Numbered from the stretch's first letter, positions 1 through 8,800 are shown. The stretch is DNA of 64,000 nucleotides from Elioraea tepidiphila DSM 17972 (GCF_000378465.1 NZ_KB899925.1:1-64000); one strand, 5' to 3'. Made by a program: numbers and translations. Notes: generated by a model from the sequence alone, not told the origin.

Positions 1-126
1 AAGGAGATCGGCGGCATGCGCCGCACCCTGCTGCGCGGGCTGGAGCGCGTCCAATGGAGCTTCACGCTGCGGGTCGCGGCCTACAACTTGATCCGGCTAC
101 CGAAGCTGCTGGCGACGCCCCCCTAA
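1..126 (+). CDS. Transposase, C-terminal fragment (5' cut by window)
   Basis: The last 41 residues of a protein are readable and end with TAA. The segment FTLRVAAYNLIRLPKLLA is the typical C-terminal helix of DDE transposases of the IS5/IS1182 groups, usually written as AAYNLVRLPKLL. The catalytic domain lies before position 1, so activity cannot be judged. The gene would move its own element. Its presence next to the envelope genes at 478-3268 suggests a rearranged or acquired segment. Confidence 0.7.
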   Translation, partial: KEIGGMRRTLLRGLERVQWSFTLRVAAYNLIRLPKLLATPP

Positions 127-270
127 TCGCTGCCAAAATCCACCCAGGCGCGCCATCTTTCCGGCAGATCGCCGCCGGAAACCCAGCGCATCCGCTCGCC
201 AAACCCTACCCAACCGCCGCACAGCCCAGAAAAACCAAACCCATAGCGGCGAATTTCCGCAGCCTGCTAG
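1..270 (+). mobile_element. 3' end of an insertion sequence (partial)
   Basis: The window opens inside a transposase reading frame that stops at 124-126. About 125 bases later, at 250-270, lies a stretch ending in TTTCCGCAGCCTGCTAG. This resembles the terminal inverted repeats of IS5/IS1182-type elements as I remember them. The left end and the other inverted repeat lie outside the window, so family and exact boundary are inferred. No target-site duplication can be checked. Confidence 0.45.
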
Positions 271-477
271 ACCGTCGCCGACCTGTCGCGGGAGCTGCCC
301 GGGCTCTCGCGTCCGTCCCGGCCCGATCAGCACGGGCTGGGCGACCTCCCCGCACGAGGCGATCCGCCAGCCTGCGGCTTCGTGATGGTGTGCGCGCATG
401 GGCCGCCCCTGTTTCGTGGCTTCGTTTCATGCAACCATGACAAAGAAGTATCGCGCAGCAGGAGAGCTTGCTCAGGG
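127..477. other. Intergenic stretch: IS tail and leader of the next gene
   Basis: About 350 bases without a convincing gene. The first half, up to about 270, is the non-coding tail of the insertion sequence. The second half has no clear promoter match. An AGGAG lies at 460-464, upstream of the proposed GTG start at 478. Open frames crossing this part have no recognisable protein features. Confidence 0.5.
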
Positions 478-2340
478 GTGACATCCGCGTCCGGACCGTA
501 TCGGCCGACCGTCGGCCGCAGGCAGAATGGCGACGAACAGATCGGCACGCCGGCGCGCACGCGCGTGGGACCGGCGGCCGATGGGACCGGCGGTGGTGCG
601 GCAGCGGCCGGCACCACGCCGGACTTGGCTCCGGTACCGCCCGACGGCGACAGCATCAGGCGCCGCCTGCGGGTCGGCATCATGCTCGACGGGCTGAGCG
701 TGCGGGCCTGGGAACGCAAGGTCGTCGAGGACCTCGCGCGCACCGATTGGATCGACGTCGTGGTTGCCGTCGTCTGCTGGTCACCGGCCGAACGCAAGGC
801 CTCCTGGTTCGAGAACCTCTGCGCCGGCCGCCTGCACCGTACCACCGAGATCTACGATCTCTACGAATCGGTAAGCCGCCGGCTGGCCAACGGGGCCGGC
901 AGTTATGCCGAAACCGCCCCTCTCGGCGACATCCTGCATGGCATCGACATCCTGCACGTGGTGCCGGAGCGGAACCGGGGGGTCTTCGACCGGCTGCCGG
1001 AGCCGGACATCGCCGCCCTGCGCGGCTACGATCTCGATGTTCTTCTCCGCTTCGGCTTCCGCATCCTCAAAGGTGCCATCCTGGGCGTGCCCCGGCACGG
1101 CGTCTGGTCCTATCACCACGGCGATCCGGCGCGCTTCCGTGGCGGCCCCTCCTGCTTCTGGGAGATCGTCCGCGGAGAGCGGTCGGTCGGTGTGGTGCTG
1201 CAGCGGCTCACCGAAACGCTCGATGCCGGCGAGATCCTCTACCGGTCGACCTCGAGCTGCGCGCCGACACTGTGGGTGGACCGTGTGCGAGGCCCGCACT
1301 ACCTGAAGTCCGCCCGGTTCGTGCGACGCAGCCTGGAGCGGCTGTACCGAACCGGCTCGCCCATCCGCGCTCAGGACGCTGACGCGCAGCCTCTGCCGCC
1401 CGGCCCGATCACGCGCAAGCCGGGCAACCTGCACGCCGCCGCGGTGCTCGGACAGATGGCGGTCCGCACCGCGCTCGCCAATACGCGCCATCTCTGTCGC
1501 CACGACATCTGGTCCATCGTGTTGCGGCAGGCGAGGCCGCTGCTCGCGCCCTCTGCCGGGCCGCCACCGGTGCTGGCACGGATCGCCGGCAAGGGCTGGC
1601 AGACCGCCGATCCGTGCCTGTTCACGTGGGAGGAGCGGCTCTACTGCTTCTTCGAGCGTGTGCCGATCGGGCGGCATCGTGGCGAGATCGCGGTGGTCCG
1701 CGTGCTGGAAGACGGCCGGCTGACGGAGCCGCAATCGGTCCTGACGGCGGCGCACCACCTCTCCTACCCCTTCCTGTTCGTCTGGAACGGACGGCCGATG
1801 ATGCTGGTCGAGAGCGCCGACTCCGGCGCGCTCGGCCTGTTCGAGGCCGACGCCTTCCCGCTGCTGTGGCGCCGACGCGCGACCCTGCTCGACGGTCAGC
1901 GCGCCTATGACCCGACGCTGCTGCACTGGGAGGGGCTCTGGTACCTGTTCGTCGCGATCGACGAGGCGGGCGGCGGCCCGAACGACGAGCTGTTCGTCTT
2001 CGTGGCCGAGACGCCGCTCGGACCGTGGCAGCCGCACGCCCTCAATCCGGTCGTGTCCGATTGCCGCAGCGCCCGGCCCGCCGGCGCCCTCTTCGTCGAG
2101 AACGGCACACTGATCAGACCCGCCCAGGATTGCAGCGGCAGCTACGGGCGGGCGCTCAATCTCTGCGCGATCGACCGCCTCACGCCCGAGGATTTCGTCC
2201 AGCGCGTGGTCGGCCGGATCGAACCCGCCTCGGTCGGGGGCTCCATCGGCTGCCACACGCTGTCCCGCGCGGGTGGCATCGAGGCGATCGATCTGCGCCG
2301 CCGGGCCTGGCGATGGCCGCGACTGCGCAGGACGGGCTGA
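478..2340 (+). CDS. Formyltransferase-like / five-bladed beta-propeller fusion protein
   Basis: Protein of about 620 residues. The N-terminal half resembles the Rossmann-type formyl transferase fold: a VGIMLDGLSV-like first strand, then YHHGDPARFRGGPSCFWEI, which matches the HPSLLPxYRGxxPxxWAI signature of Fmt/ArnA/WbcV-type N-formyltransferases. The C-terminal half, from about residue 330, carries repeated DPCLF, YPFLF and YDPTLL strands with W/Y-rich blades. This is like GH43-type propellers and the N-terminal domain of glucosamine inositolphosphorylceramide transferases. It probably modifies a sugar of a surface glycan or glycolipid, but the substrate is unknown. GTG 478 is chosen because the frame upstream (from ATG 382) encodes a featureless low-complexity tail; the start is uncertain. 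It runs in one direction with the CDP-alcohol transferase-like gene 20 bases downstream. Confidence 0.6.
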   Translation: MTSASGPYRPTVGRRQNGDEQIGTPARTRVGPAADGTGGGAAAAGTTPDLAPVPPDGDSIRRRLRVGIMLDGLSVRAWERKVVEDLARTDWIDVVVAVVCWSPAERKASWFENLCAGRLHRTTEIYDLYESVSRRLANGAGSYAETAPLGDILHGIDILHVVPERNRGVFDRLPEPDIAALRGYDLDVLLRFGFRILKGAILGVPRHGVWSYHHGDPARFRGGPSCFWEIVRGERSVGVVLQRLTETLDAGEILYRSTSSCAPTLWVDRVRGPHYLKSARFVRRSLERLYRTGSPIRAQDADAQPLPPGPITRKPGNLHAAAVLGQMAVRTALANTRHLCRHDIWSIVLRQARPLLAPSAGPPPVLARIAGKGWQTADPCLFTWEERLYCFFERVPIGRHRGEIAVVRVLEDGRLTEPQSVLTAAHHLSYPFLFVWNGRPMMLVESADSGALGLFEADAFPLLWRRRATLLDGQRAYDPTLLHWEGLWYLFVAIDEAGGGPNDELFVFVAETPLGPWQPHALNPVVSDCRSARPAGALFVENGTLIRPAQDCSGSYGRALNLCAIDRLTPEDFVQRVVGRIEPASVGGSIGCHTLSRAGGIEAIDLRRRAWRWPRLRRTG

Positions 2341-2359
2341 AGCGACGGAGCCCCACCCC

Positions 2360-3268
2360 GTGACGCCCGGGGAGGATCCGCGCGATCTGGCGCGACTGCC
2401 GATCAGGGAGCTGCGCGAGCGCGCACAGCAGCCGGAGCGCAGTCGCAACGACCTGGGTGGCGCCCTGTTCGGCGACTGGGTATCGCCCTTTCTCACCCGC
2501 GCGTTCCTGCGCCACGACGTCAGTCCGACGGTCGGCACGTTCGGAATGCTGATCGCCGGCCTGGCCGGTGCGCTGCTGCTGCCCTTCGGCGGCGGCTGGT
2601 CGGTCGCCGCCGCGCTCTGCTTCGTGCTGTTCTACGTGCTCGATTGCGTCGATGGCGAGGTGGCGAGGCTGCGCGGCATCGATCGGTATTTCTGGTCGTT
2701 CCCGGACTTCTTCTTCGGCGCCTGGGTGATGGCGCTGTTCCATGTCTCGCTCGGCATCTACGCATTCCGGTTCACGGAAAGTCCCTGGATGCTGCTTGCG
2801 GGAACGGCGCTCGCGCTCGCGCTGCTGACCAAGAAATTCATCGATGTCTGCCACGTGTTCCTCACGGTGGAGCAGATCGTCACCGCCGACGCCACGAAGC
2901 GCGCGCGCTACGCGGCGCAACTCGGCGTCGATCCCGCCGACGCGCCCGTTCCCCCCGCCGAGCCCGCGATCCTGACCAGCCGCCGCCAGGTGATCGCGCG
3001 CTACGGCGGACCGGTTGGCGTCGTCCGCGCTGCGCTGGCCAACTTCCACCTCGCGATGCTGTGCTTCGCCGTGCTCGCGATCCTCGATCTCATGATCGGG
3101 CCATGGCGGATCGCGGAGACACCACTGGACCTGAAGACGCTGTTCCTGCTGCTCTACCTGCCCCTCTACCTGCTCCACGTGGCCGACCACTTCGTCTTCC
3201 TGTGGCGAGGCGGGTTCGCCGCCCGATCCGCGGCGCTGCTCCGACGCCTCGCGCGCTGGAATGCGTGA
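2360..3268 (+). CDS. CDP-alcohol phosphatidyltransferase-like membrane protein
   Basis: Protein of 302 residues with several hydrophobic segments. The sequence DCVDGEVARL matches the first half of the CDP-alcohol phosphotransferase signature DxxDGxxAR. The second half, normally Gx3Dx3D, reads WSFPDFFFG. The glycine is Trp and the final aspartate is Gly, so catalytic competence is doubtful. Family members join a CDP-activated lipid or polyol to an alcohol at the membrane. GTG 2360 is preferred: GGAG sits 9 bases upstream, and it follows the preceding stop by 19 bases. It is probably co-transcribed with the formyltransferase fusion, suggesting a shared glycolipid or polysaccharide modification. 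Confidence 0.65.
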   Translation: MTPGEDPRDLARLPIRELRERAQQPERSRNDLGGALFGDWVSPFLTRAFLRHDVSPTVGTFGMLIAGLAGALLLPFGGGWSVAAALCFVLFYVLDCVDGEVARLRGIDRYFWSFPDFFFGAWVMALFHVSLGIYAFRFTESPWMLLAGTALALALLTKKFIDVCHVFLTVEQIVTADATKRARYAAQLGVDPADAPVPPAEPAILTSRRQVIARYGGPVGVVRAALANFHLAMLCFAVLAILDLMIGPWRIAETPLDLKTLFLLLYLPLYLLHVADHFVFLWRGGFAARSAALLRRLARWNA

Positions 3269-3318
3269 TCCGCGCCAGACGCCCGAAGCCACGCTCGCCG
3301 CTGGAACGGACGCTCTGG

Positions 3319-4425
3319 CTACCAGTAGTTCACCCGCGGCCAGACCGCGACCACCTCGTCGGAGGCGCCGTCCACGACGTGATAATGGGGGTGTGCCGCA
3401 GCGGTATGGCAGGAATGGTTCGGCAAGACGCGCACCCGCGCCCCGACCGGCAGTGCATCGAAGGGCAGCGGACGGTCGCTCTCCACGACGCCGTGCTCCT
3501 GATAGGTGCGTGTCACGATCGCGTCGCCGAACACGGGGCGCCCCGCCAGATCGACGACCAGGCCGAAGCCGTAATCCTTCGCCATGGTCTGCGTGCCGCG
3601 GTCCTTCGACAGCGCGAGCGCGCCCGCGTCGATGAGAAGGCGGTTCTGCGCCGGCCTGCGGCCGATCACGCTCGCCAGCACGGAGACCGCGACGTCCTCC
3701 AGTGGCTGGGTGTGCAGCTGGACCTGCATCAGGTCGCCGAACATGTAGACGCCCGCCCGCACCTCGGTGACACCGGCGAGCGAAGCCGCGTTCAGCACGC
3801 TCGGCGAGGAGCCCATCGAGACGATGGCGACCTCGTTGCCGGCCGCCCGCAGCCGCTCGGCCGCGCGCACGATGCCCGCGCGTTCGTTCTCGGCCACCTG
3901 CCGGATCTCCTCGACGCTGCGCCCGGCGTAGGAGTGGCCGCCATGCGTGAGCACGCCGGCAAATCTGCTGCCCAGGGCGGAGGCGATGGCCGGCACCGTC
4001 TCGTCATCGGGCGTGAGACCACCGCGGCCCGCACCGGTATCGATCTCGATCAGCGCGCGGATGCGGCCCGGATGGGCCGCCACCGCGCGCGCGGCCTCCA
4101 GGTCGTCGGTGATGACCTTCACGTCCGCGCCCTTGGCGTTCAGCGCCGCCACCGCGTCCAGCTTCGCCGGCACGATGCCGACCGCGTAGATCTGATCGCG
4201 AAACCCGGCCTCGGCGAGGTACCGCGCCTCGGCCAAGGTGCTGACGGTGATCGGTCCGAAACCGGGCGCCGCCAGCATCGCGACGTCAATGCTCTTCGCG
4301 GTCTTCAGATGCGGGCGCAGCGTCACGCCATGGCGTGACACGGACCCGGCCATCATGCGCAGGTTGCGCAGCAGCGCGGCACGGTCGAGCACCAGGGCGG
4401 GCGTGGGAAGATCGGCGAGGCGCAT
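3319..4425 (-). CDS. D-threonine aldolase / D-serine dehydratase-like PLP enzyme
   Basis: Protein of 368 residues with the alanine racemase-type N-terminal TIM barrel. The segment RPHLKTAKS near residue 42 carries the expected PLP lysine. The C-terminal PNHSCHTAAAHPHY contains the His/Cys metal ligands typical of DSD1/D-threonine aldolase proteins. Family members cleave D-threonine to glycine plus acetaldehyde or deaminate D-serine, using PLP and a divalent metal. ATG 4425 overlaps the stop of the upstream binding-protein gene (GTGATGA), with AGGAAG in front. It is the last gene of the minus-strand operon 3319-8727, which suggests a role in catabolism of a D-amino acid or a D-residue peptide; the exact substrate is not evident. 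Confidence 0.75.
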   Translation of the reverse strand: MRLADLPTPALVLDRAALLRNLRMMAGSVSRHGVTLRPHLKTAKSIDVAMLAAPGFGPITVSTLAEARYLAEAGFRDQIYAVGIVPAKLDAVAALNAKGADVKVITDDLEAARAVAAHPGRIRALIEIDTGAGRGGLTPDDETVPAIASALGSRFAGVLTHGGHSYAGRSVEEIRQVAENERAGIVRAAERLRAAGNEVAIVSMGSSPSVLNAASLAGVTEVRAGVYMFGDLMQVQLHTQPLEDVAVSVLASVIGRRPAQNRLLIDAGALALSKDRGTQTMAKDYGFGLVVDLAGRPVFGDAIVTRTYQEHGVVESDRPLPFDALPVGARVRVLPNHSCHTAAAHPHYHVVDGASDEVVAVWPRVNYW

Positions 4426-5981
4426 CACTGCTTCCTGATCTCGTGGGCGAGGAACCGGCCATCGTTGAACGGCGCCACCATCATGCCCTGCCGGGCCGCA
4501 TACACGTAGGACGGGTAGTACACGAAGATGATGATCGTCTCCTCCTCGAGCGCGATGCGGGCGGCTTCGGCGAACAGGGCATTGCGCTTCTCGTCATCCA
4601 TCGTGGCGAGCGCCTCGCGCACGAGGGCGTCCGCGCGCGGCGAGGCATGCCGGGTGCGATTGGCGCTGCCGAGGCCTCCCGCACGATCGAAGGAGTGCAC
4701 GAGTGCGCGGTACATGGTCGAGACATCCGCCGCGCCGTACTGCGCCGCCATGATGCTGAAGGTCTGGCGGCTGGCCTGGGCGAAGAAGGTGGCGTTGGGC
4801 TGGAGCGCGACCTCGGTCTGCACGCCGATCCGGGTCCAGAACTGCGCGATCGCCTGCGCGACCTTGTCGTCGTTCGGGTAGCGGTCGTTGGTCGCGTGCA
4901 GCGTGACGCGGAACCCGTCCGCGAGCCCGGCCTCGGCGAGCAGCGCGCGCGCCCGGTTCGGATCGTAGGGCGTGGGCTTGAGGTTCGGGTTGGTGCCGGG
5001 CGTACCGTCGGGCAGCAGGTTCGCGGCCGGCGTGGCCGCGCCCTCCAACACGCGCTCCACGATCGCCCTGCGGTCGATCGCGTGGCTCAGCGCCTGGCGC
5101 ACGCGCACGTCCTTCAAGGGGTTGGGCGTGAGCGGGTTGCCCGCGCGATCGCGCACGAACGGCGATGCGTCGCGGTCCATGTCCATGGCGACATACATCA
5201 CGCGGCTGCCGGGGATCTGCGTCACCGCGACACGGCTGTCGGTGCGCATCCGCGGCAGGTCGGCGAGCGAGACCTCGTCGATCGCCTGCACGGCGCCGGA
5301 GAGCAGGGCCGCCGTGCGCGCGGCGTCGTTGGACACCGTGCGGATGATCACGCGGGTCCACGGGCTCCTCTCGCCCCACCAATGCGGGTTGGCGCGCAGC
5401 TCCAGCACCTCGCCCGGACGCCAGGTGTCGAGCACCCAGGGACCCGAGAACACGGCGGCGCGGCCAGCATTGAAATCGTCGGTGCGCACGCCCTCGCCGA
5501 GCGATTTGGCCGCGATGAAGATGCGCGCCAGGTCCACCGGGATGAACGGATAGGGCGTGCGCGTACGGATGCGCAGGGTGCGCGGATCGACCACCTCCAC
5601 AGCCTCGATCGCGCGGGTGAAGATCACGTAGCTGCCCGGGCTGCCTTCGATCCGTGGCACGCGCCAGAGGCTGAAGGCGACATCCTCGGCGGTCACGGGC
5701 GAACCGTCGGAGAACCTCGCCTCGGGGCGCAGCGTGAACTCCCAGGTGCGGTCATCCACCGCGCGCCACGACTGCGCGAGCCCCGGCGTCATCTCCTTGT
5801 TCGGCCCCTCGCGGATGAGCCGCCAGTAGAGGTGTTCGAGCGTGTTGTCGGTCTCGCCGGCGAAGCGAAAATGCGGATCGAGCGAGGAGGGGCCGAGCTT
5901 GATCCCCATGGTCAGCGTCTCGGCCGTCGCGCCGCAAGCGATCGTGGCGGCGGCAACGGCGGCCAGCAGCGTTGTTCTCAT
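4425..5981 (-). CDS. ABC transporter substrate-binding protein, family 5 (peptide-type)
   Basis: Protein of 518 residues. It starts at ATG 5981 behind a strong GGGAGGAC site and has a signal peptide ending about CGATAE, so it is periplasmic. Segments such as LGPSSLDPHF, FTLRPEARFSDGSPVTAEDV, VRQALSHAIDR and ALLAEAGL are hallmarks of the dipeptide/oligopeptide SBP_bac_5 family. No permease or ATPase gene accompanies it, so it must share a transporter encoded elsewhere, or be an orphan. It lies between the MlrC-like peptidase and the D-threonine-aldolase-like gene, pointing to uptake of a peptide or modified amino acid that these enzymes process. Confidence 0.85.
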   Translation of the reverse strand: MRTTLLAAVAAATIACGATAETLTMGIKLGPSSLDPHFRFAGETDNTLEHLYWRLIREGPNKEMTPGLAQSWRAVDDRTWEFTLRPEARFSDGSPVTAEDVAFSLWRVPRIEGSPGSYVIFTRAIEAVEVVDPRTLRIRTRTPYPFIPVDLARIFIAAKSLGEGVRTDDFNAGRAAVFSGPWVLDTWRPGEVLELRANPHWWGERSPWTRVIIRTVSNDAARTAALLSGAVQAIDEVSLADLPRMRTDSRVAVTQIPGSRVMYVAMDMDRDASPFVRDRAGNPLTPNPLKDVRVRQALSHAIDRRAIVERVLEGAATPAANLLPDGTPGTNPNLKPTPYDPNRARALLAEAGLADGFRVTLHATNDRYPNDDKVAQAIAQFWTRIGVQTEVALQPNATFFAQASRQTFSIMAAQYGAADVSTMYRALVHSFDRAGGLGSANRTRHASPRADALVREALATMDDEKRNALFAEAARIALEEETIIIFVYYPSYVYAARQGMMVAPFNDGRFLAHEIRKQ

Positions 5982-6022
5982 TGTCGTCCTCCCTCGTCGT
6001 GCCGGAGTGTCCGACGAAGTGC

Positions 6023-7591
6023 TCAGCGCCGCAACTGCTTCGGCGACCATTTGACCCCCTCGTCCAGCGGGATCACCGGCCGTGGCAGGCGCTTCCACTC
6101 GAACCGGCTGAGGATCGGGCTGGTCAGCCCGGGCGCATCGACCTCGATGATGCGGTCATTCGAGAAGAACTCGTCGAATCCGCCGCGGAAATGCCCGCGC
6201 GACTTCACGACCACCGAGCGCGCCGCACCGATGTCGAGCCCGAACATCTCGAAGAACGCGGGGTCGGCGCATTGCGTGCGGTACGACACCACGACCACGG
6301 TGATGCCGCCGAGATCGAGCGCGGCGGAGGGCCCGAGCCGCATGTCGCGGCCGGCGAAGATGCCGCGCCGCCCCGTCACGCGACCGTCGGACAGCGCACG
6401 CACCGTCGCCGGCGCCGCGAAGGGCTTGGAGAACGCATTCGTCTCGGCGGTGTTGAACCGGGCCTCGATGCGCGCACCCACGCCCGCGGCATGAGCGGCC
6501 GCCGCGAGCGGCGGGTCATAGATGATGCCGACGAGGCAACCCTGCACGCCGGCCTGGTGGAACGCCTCCAGGATCCACATCGTGTTGCCGCGCCCGCCCC
6601 CGCCGGGATTGTCGGCGACATCGGGGAAGCAGAGCGCGGGCTTCGACGGGTCATCGCCGACCGCCGTGGCCATCGCGGTGGCCTCGTCCAGCGCGGTGAG
6701 CTTCGCGCGGAACCGCTTGCGGTTCGACCAGCCGAGCGTCGCGATCTCCTCGGCAAGCGCCTCGCCCGTCGCCTCGTCACCCTTGCGCGCGGTCACCACC
6801 ACGGCGAGGCCGTTCTTCGGCGTGTCGCTGTAGGCGAATCCGCCCATCACCGAGACGTTCAGGATGCGCCCGACGCAGTCCGGGTCGGCGATGCGCCGCT
6901 GGCCGAGATCGATCATTTCCCCGTACGGGCGATCCGTCGCATCCTTGCCGGTCAGCATGGTCACGGTGGGGGGAATGATCGGCAGACGGATGAAGGTGCG
7001 CGTGGTCTTCGCACCCCTCAGCAGGGCGCGCACATGCCCGGCCGCCTCCTCGCCGCGCTGCCACATGTCGAGATGCGGGTTGGTGCGGTAGCCGACGAAC
7101 ACATCCACGCTCTGCACCATCGCCTCGGAGATGTTGGCGTGCAGATCGAAGGTCGCGACCAACGGCACGTGGGGGCCGACGACCTCGCGCACCATCGCCA
7201 GCATGTCGCCGTCGGGATCGGTGCGTTCGGTCGATAGCCCGGCACCATGCATGCACGCATACACGGCATCGAGCGGGGCGGCGCGCTCAAGGCCCTTGCG
7301 CCAGATGCGCATCATCTCGGCGAAGGTCTCCTCCTCCACCGGCCCGTTGGGTTCGGCCATCGCCAGCAGGATCGGCACCGGCTGCCACGGCCCCGTCGCG
7401 TCCATCGCGGCGACGAAGCCGGGCACCTCGCCGAGCGCGATCGGCGTCGCGCAGCGCGCATCGGCGATGATCGCGTCGCGTTCGAGCCAGACGCAGGACT
7501 CGAAATCCGCGCGTGTCGCCGGCGGGGCGAAGGCGTTGCACTCGATCGAGAAGCCGAGGATCGCGATGCGTGGCGGCGGCTTCTGGGCCAT
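6023..7591 (-). CDS. M81 family metallopeptidase (MlrC-like)
   Basis: Protein of 522 residues and full length for the MlrC/M81 family, named for the enzyme that finishes degradation of linearised microcystin. Candidate metal-binding positions are present: Glu in FSIECNAF, His in ACMHGAG, Asp and His in TFDLHANI, and His in TNPHLDMW. The C-terminal MlrC domain follows, with FPDVADNPGGGGRGNT and GRDMRLGPSAALDLGG. The start ATG 7591 shares one base with the stop of the upstream PLP enzyme gene (TGATG). Most relatives are of unknown substrate, so microcystin as such is not implied. A hydrolase acting on a small peptide or amide imported by the neighbouring binding protein is the likeliest role. 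Confidence 0.8.
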   Translation of the reverse strand: MAQKPPPRIAILGFSIECNAFAPPATRADFESCVWLERDAIIADARCATPIALGEVPGFVAAMDATGPWQPVPILLAMAEPNGPVEEETFAEMMRIWRKGLERAAPLDAVYACMHGAGLSTERTDPDGDMLAMVREVVGPHVPLVATFDLHANISEAMVQSVDVFVGYRTNPHLDMWQRGEEAAGHVRALLRGAKTTRTFIRLPIIPPTVTMLTGKDATDRPYGEMIDLGQRRIADPDCVGRILNVSVMGGFAYSDTPKNGLAVVVTARKGDEATGEALAEEIATLGWSNRKRFRAKLTALDEATAMATAVGDDPSKPALCFPDVADNPGGGGRGNTMWILEAFHQAGVQGCLVGIIYDPPLAAAAHAAGVGARIEARFNTAETNAFSKPFAAPATVRALSDGRVTGRRGIFAGRDMRLGPSAALDLGGITVVVVSYRTQCADPAFFEMFGLDIGAARSVVVKSRGHFRGGFDEFFSNDRIIEVDAPGLTSPILSRFEWKRLPRPVIPLDEGVKWSPKQLRR

Positions 7592-8727
7592 CAGAGCGTC
7601 ATTCCCATCAGTTCGGCGATGCGCGGCGTGGCCTTGAGCCCCGTTCCGGTCAGCACCAGCACGGTCGTCTGCTCGGCGCCGATCGTGCCGGACTCGCTGA
7701 GCTTGGCCAGGGCCGCCGCGGCCGAGGCGCAGGTCGGCTCGACATAGATGCCGATCCGGGCGAGCGCGAACAGCGCGGCCTCGATCTCGGCCTCGGTGAC
7801 CGTCACCGCGCCACCTTCGGACTCGCGCAACGCACCGAGCACCTCGCGCAGGCGGATCGGCTTGGCGATCGCGGTGCCCTCGGCGATCGTAGGCCCGATC
7901 TCGCACGCGACCGGCTCGTCGCTGCCCGCGAGGAACGCCGCCGCGATCGGCGCGACATTGGCGGGCTGCACCGCGAACAGCCGCGGCATCCGGTCGATCG
8001 CGCCCGCGCGCAGCAGTTCGCCAAAGCCGATCTCGCAGCCGAGCACGTTCGAACCCGCGCCGCACGGGATGATGATGTTGTCGGGGGCGCGGAAGCCTAG
8101 GTCCTCCCACAGCTCGTAGGCCAGCGTCTTGGTGCCGTGGAGGAAGAACGGGTGCCAGTTGTGCGAGGCGTAGAAGATGCGCTCGGCCTGGCGCAGCGCC
8201 GCATCGGCGCAGTCCTGCCGGCTGCCGGGCACGAGCTCGATCTCCGCGCCATGCGCCTTCATCTGCACGGTCTTGGCCGGCGAGGTTGCGGCCGGGACGA
8301 GAATCTTCGCGCGCATCCCGCCCGCGGCGGCGTAGGCGGCGATCGCCGCGCCGCCATTGCCGCTGCTGTCCTCCAGCACCGCGGTCACGCCCTGCGCGCG
8401 CAGCCCCGACAGCATCACCGACGCGCCACGATCCTTGAAGCTGCCGGTCGGCGCGAACCATTCGAGTTTCAGCAGCGCGCGCGTCCCGTCGAGCCGACGC
8501 TCGATAAGCGGCGTGCAGCCCTCGCCCATGGTGATCGGCGCGACCTCGGATCCGAAGGGAAAGGCCCGGCGGTATCGCCAGAGGCTGCGCGTCTCGCGGT
8601 CGATCGCGTCGCGCGTGATGCCGGGCAGTGGCGTGAGCAGCAACGGGTTGCCGTCATCGGAGCGCCAGCGCGGCGTGGCGAGCGGAAAGGTCCGCCCGGT
8701 GCGGGGGTCGAGATAGGCGGGGGTCAT
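7591..8727 (-). CDS. Threonine-synthase-like PLP-dependent lyase
   Basis: Protein of 378 residues of the tryptophan-synthase-beta fold. The segment TGSFKDRGA near residue 100 contains the PLP lysine. DSSGNGGAAIAAYAAAGG is the phosphate-binding region. GAGSNVLG and the C-terminal LTGTGLK complete the pattern. Length and motifs fit the threonine synthase branch, but position in a catabolic operon suggests a lyase or deaminase acting on a beta-hydroxy or diamino acid, as in diaminopropionate ammonia-lyase-like relatives. ATG 8727 is preferred over upstream codons that give a featureless Arg/Cys-rich tail. It is the first gene of the minus-strand operon and is divergent from the reductase gene at 8801. 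Confidence 0.75.
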   Translation of the reverse strand: MTPAYLDPRTGRTFPLATPRWRSDDGNPLLLTPLPGITRDAIDRETRSLWRYRRAFPFGSEVAPITMGEGCTPLIERRLDGTRALLKLEWFAPTGSFKDRGASVMLSGLRAQGVTAVLEDSSGNGGAAIAAYAAAGGMRAKILVPAATSPAKTVQMKAHGAEIELVPGSRQDCADAALRQAERIFYASHNWHPFFLHGTKTLAYELWEDLGFRAPDNIIIPCGAGSNVLGCEIGFGELLRAGAIDRMPRLFAVQPANVAPIAAAFLAGSDEPVACEIGPTIAEGTAIAKPIRLREVLGALRESEGGAVTVTEAEIEAALFALARIGIYVEPTCASAAAALAKLSESGTIGAEQTTVLVLTGTGLKATPRIAELMGMTL

Positions 8728-8800
8728 GCGCGCGGAGGGTTGCCGAAGCGCGGGCCGGCTGCAAGGCTGCCGCGCTTCCGCACGCGAACAGGACCGCATC

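Noticed and set aside
7592-8461. N-terminal extension of the MlrC-like frame
   Set aside because: It is a shifted-frame shadow of the threonine-synthase-like gene. The conserved MlrC start is at 7591, where it overlaps the upstream stop by one base.
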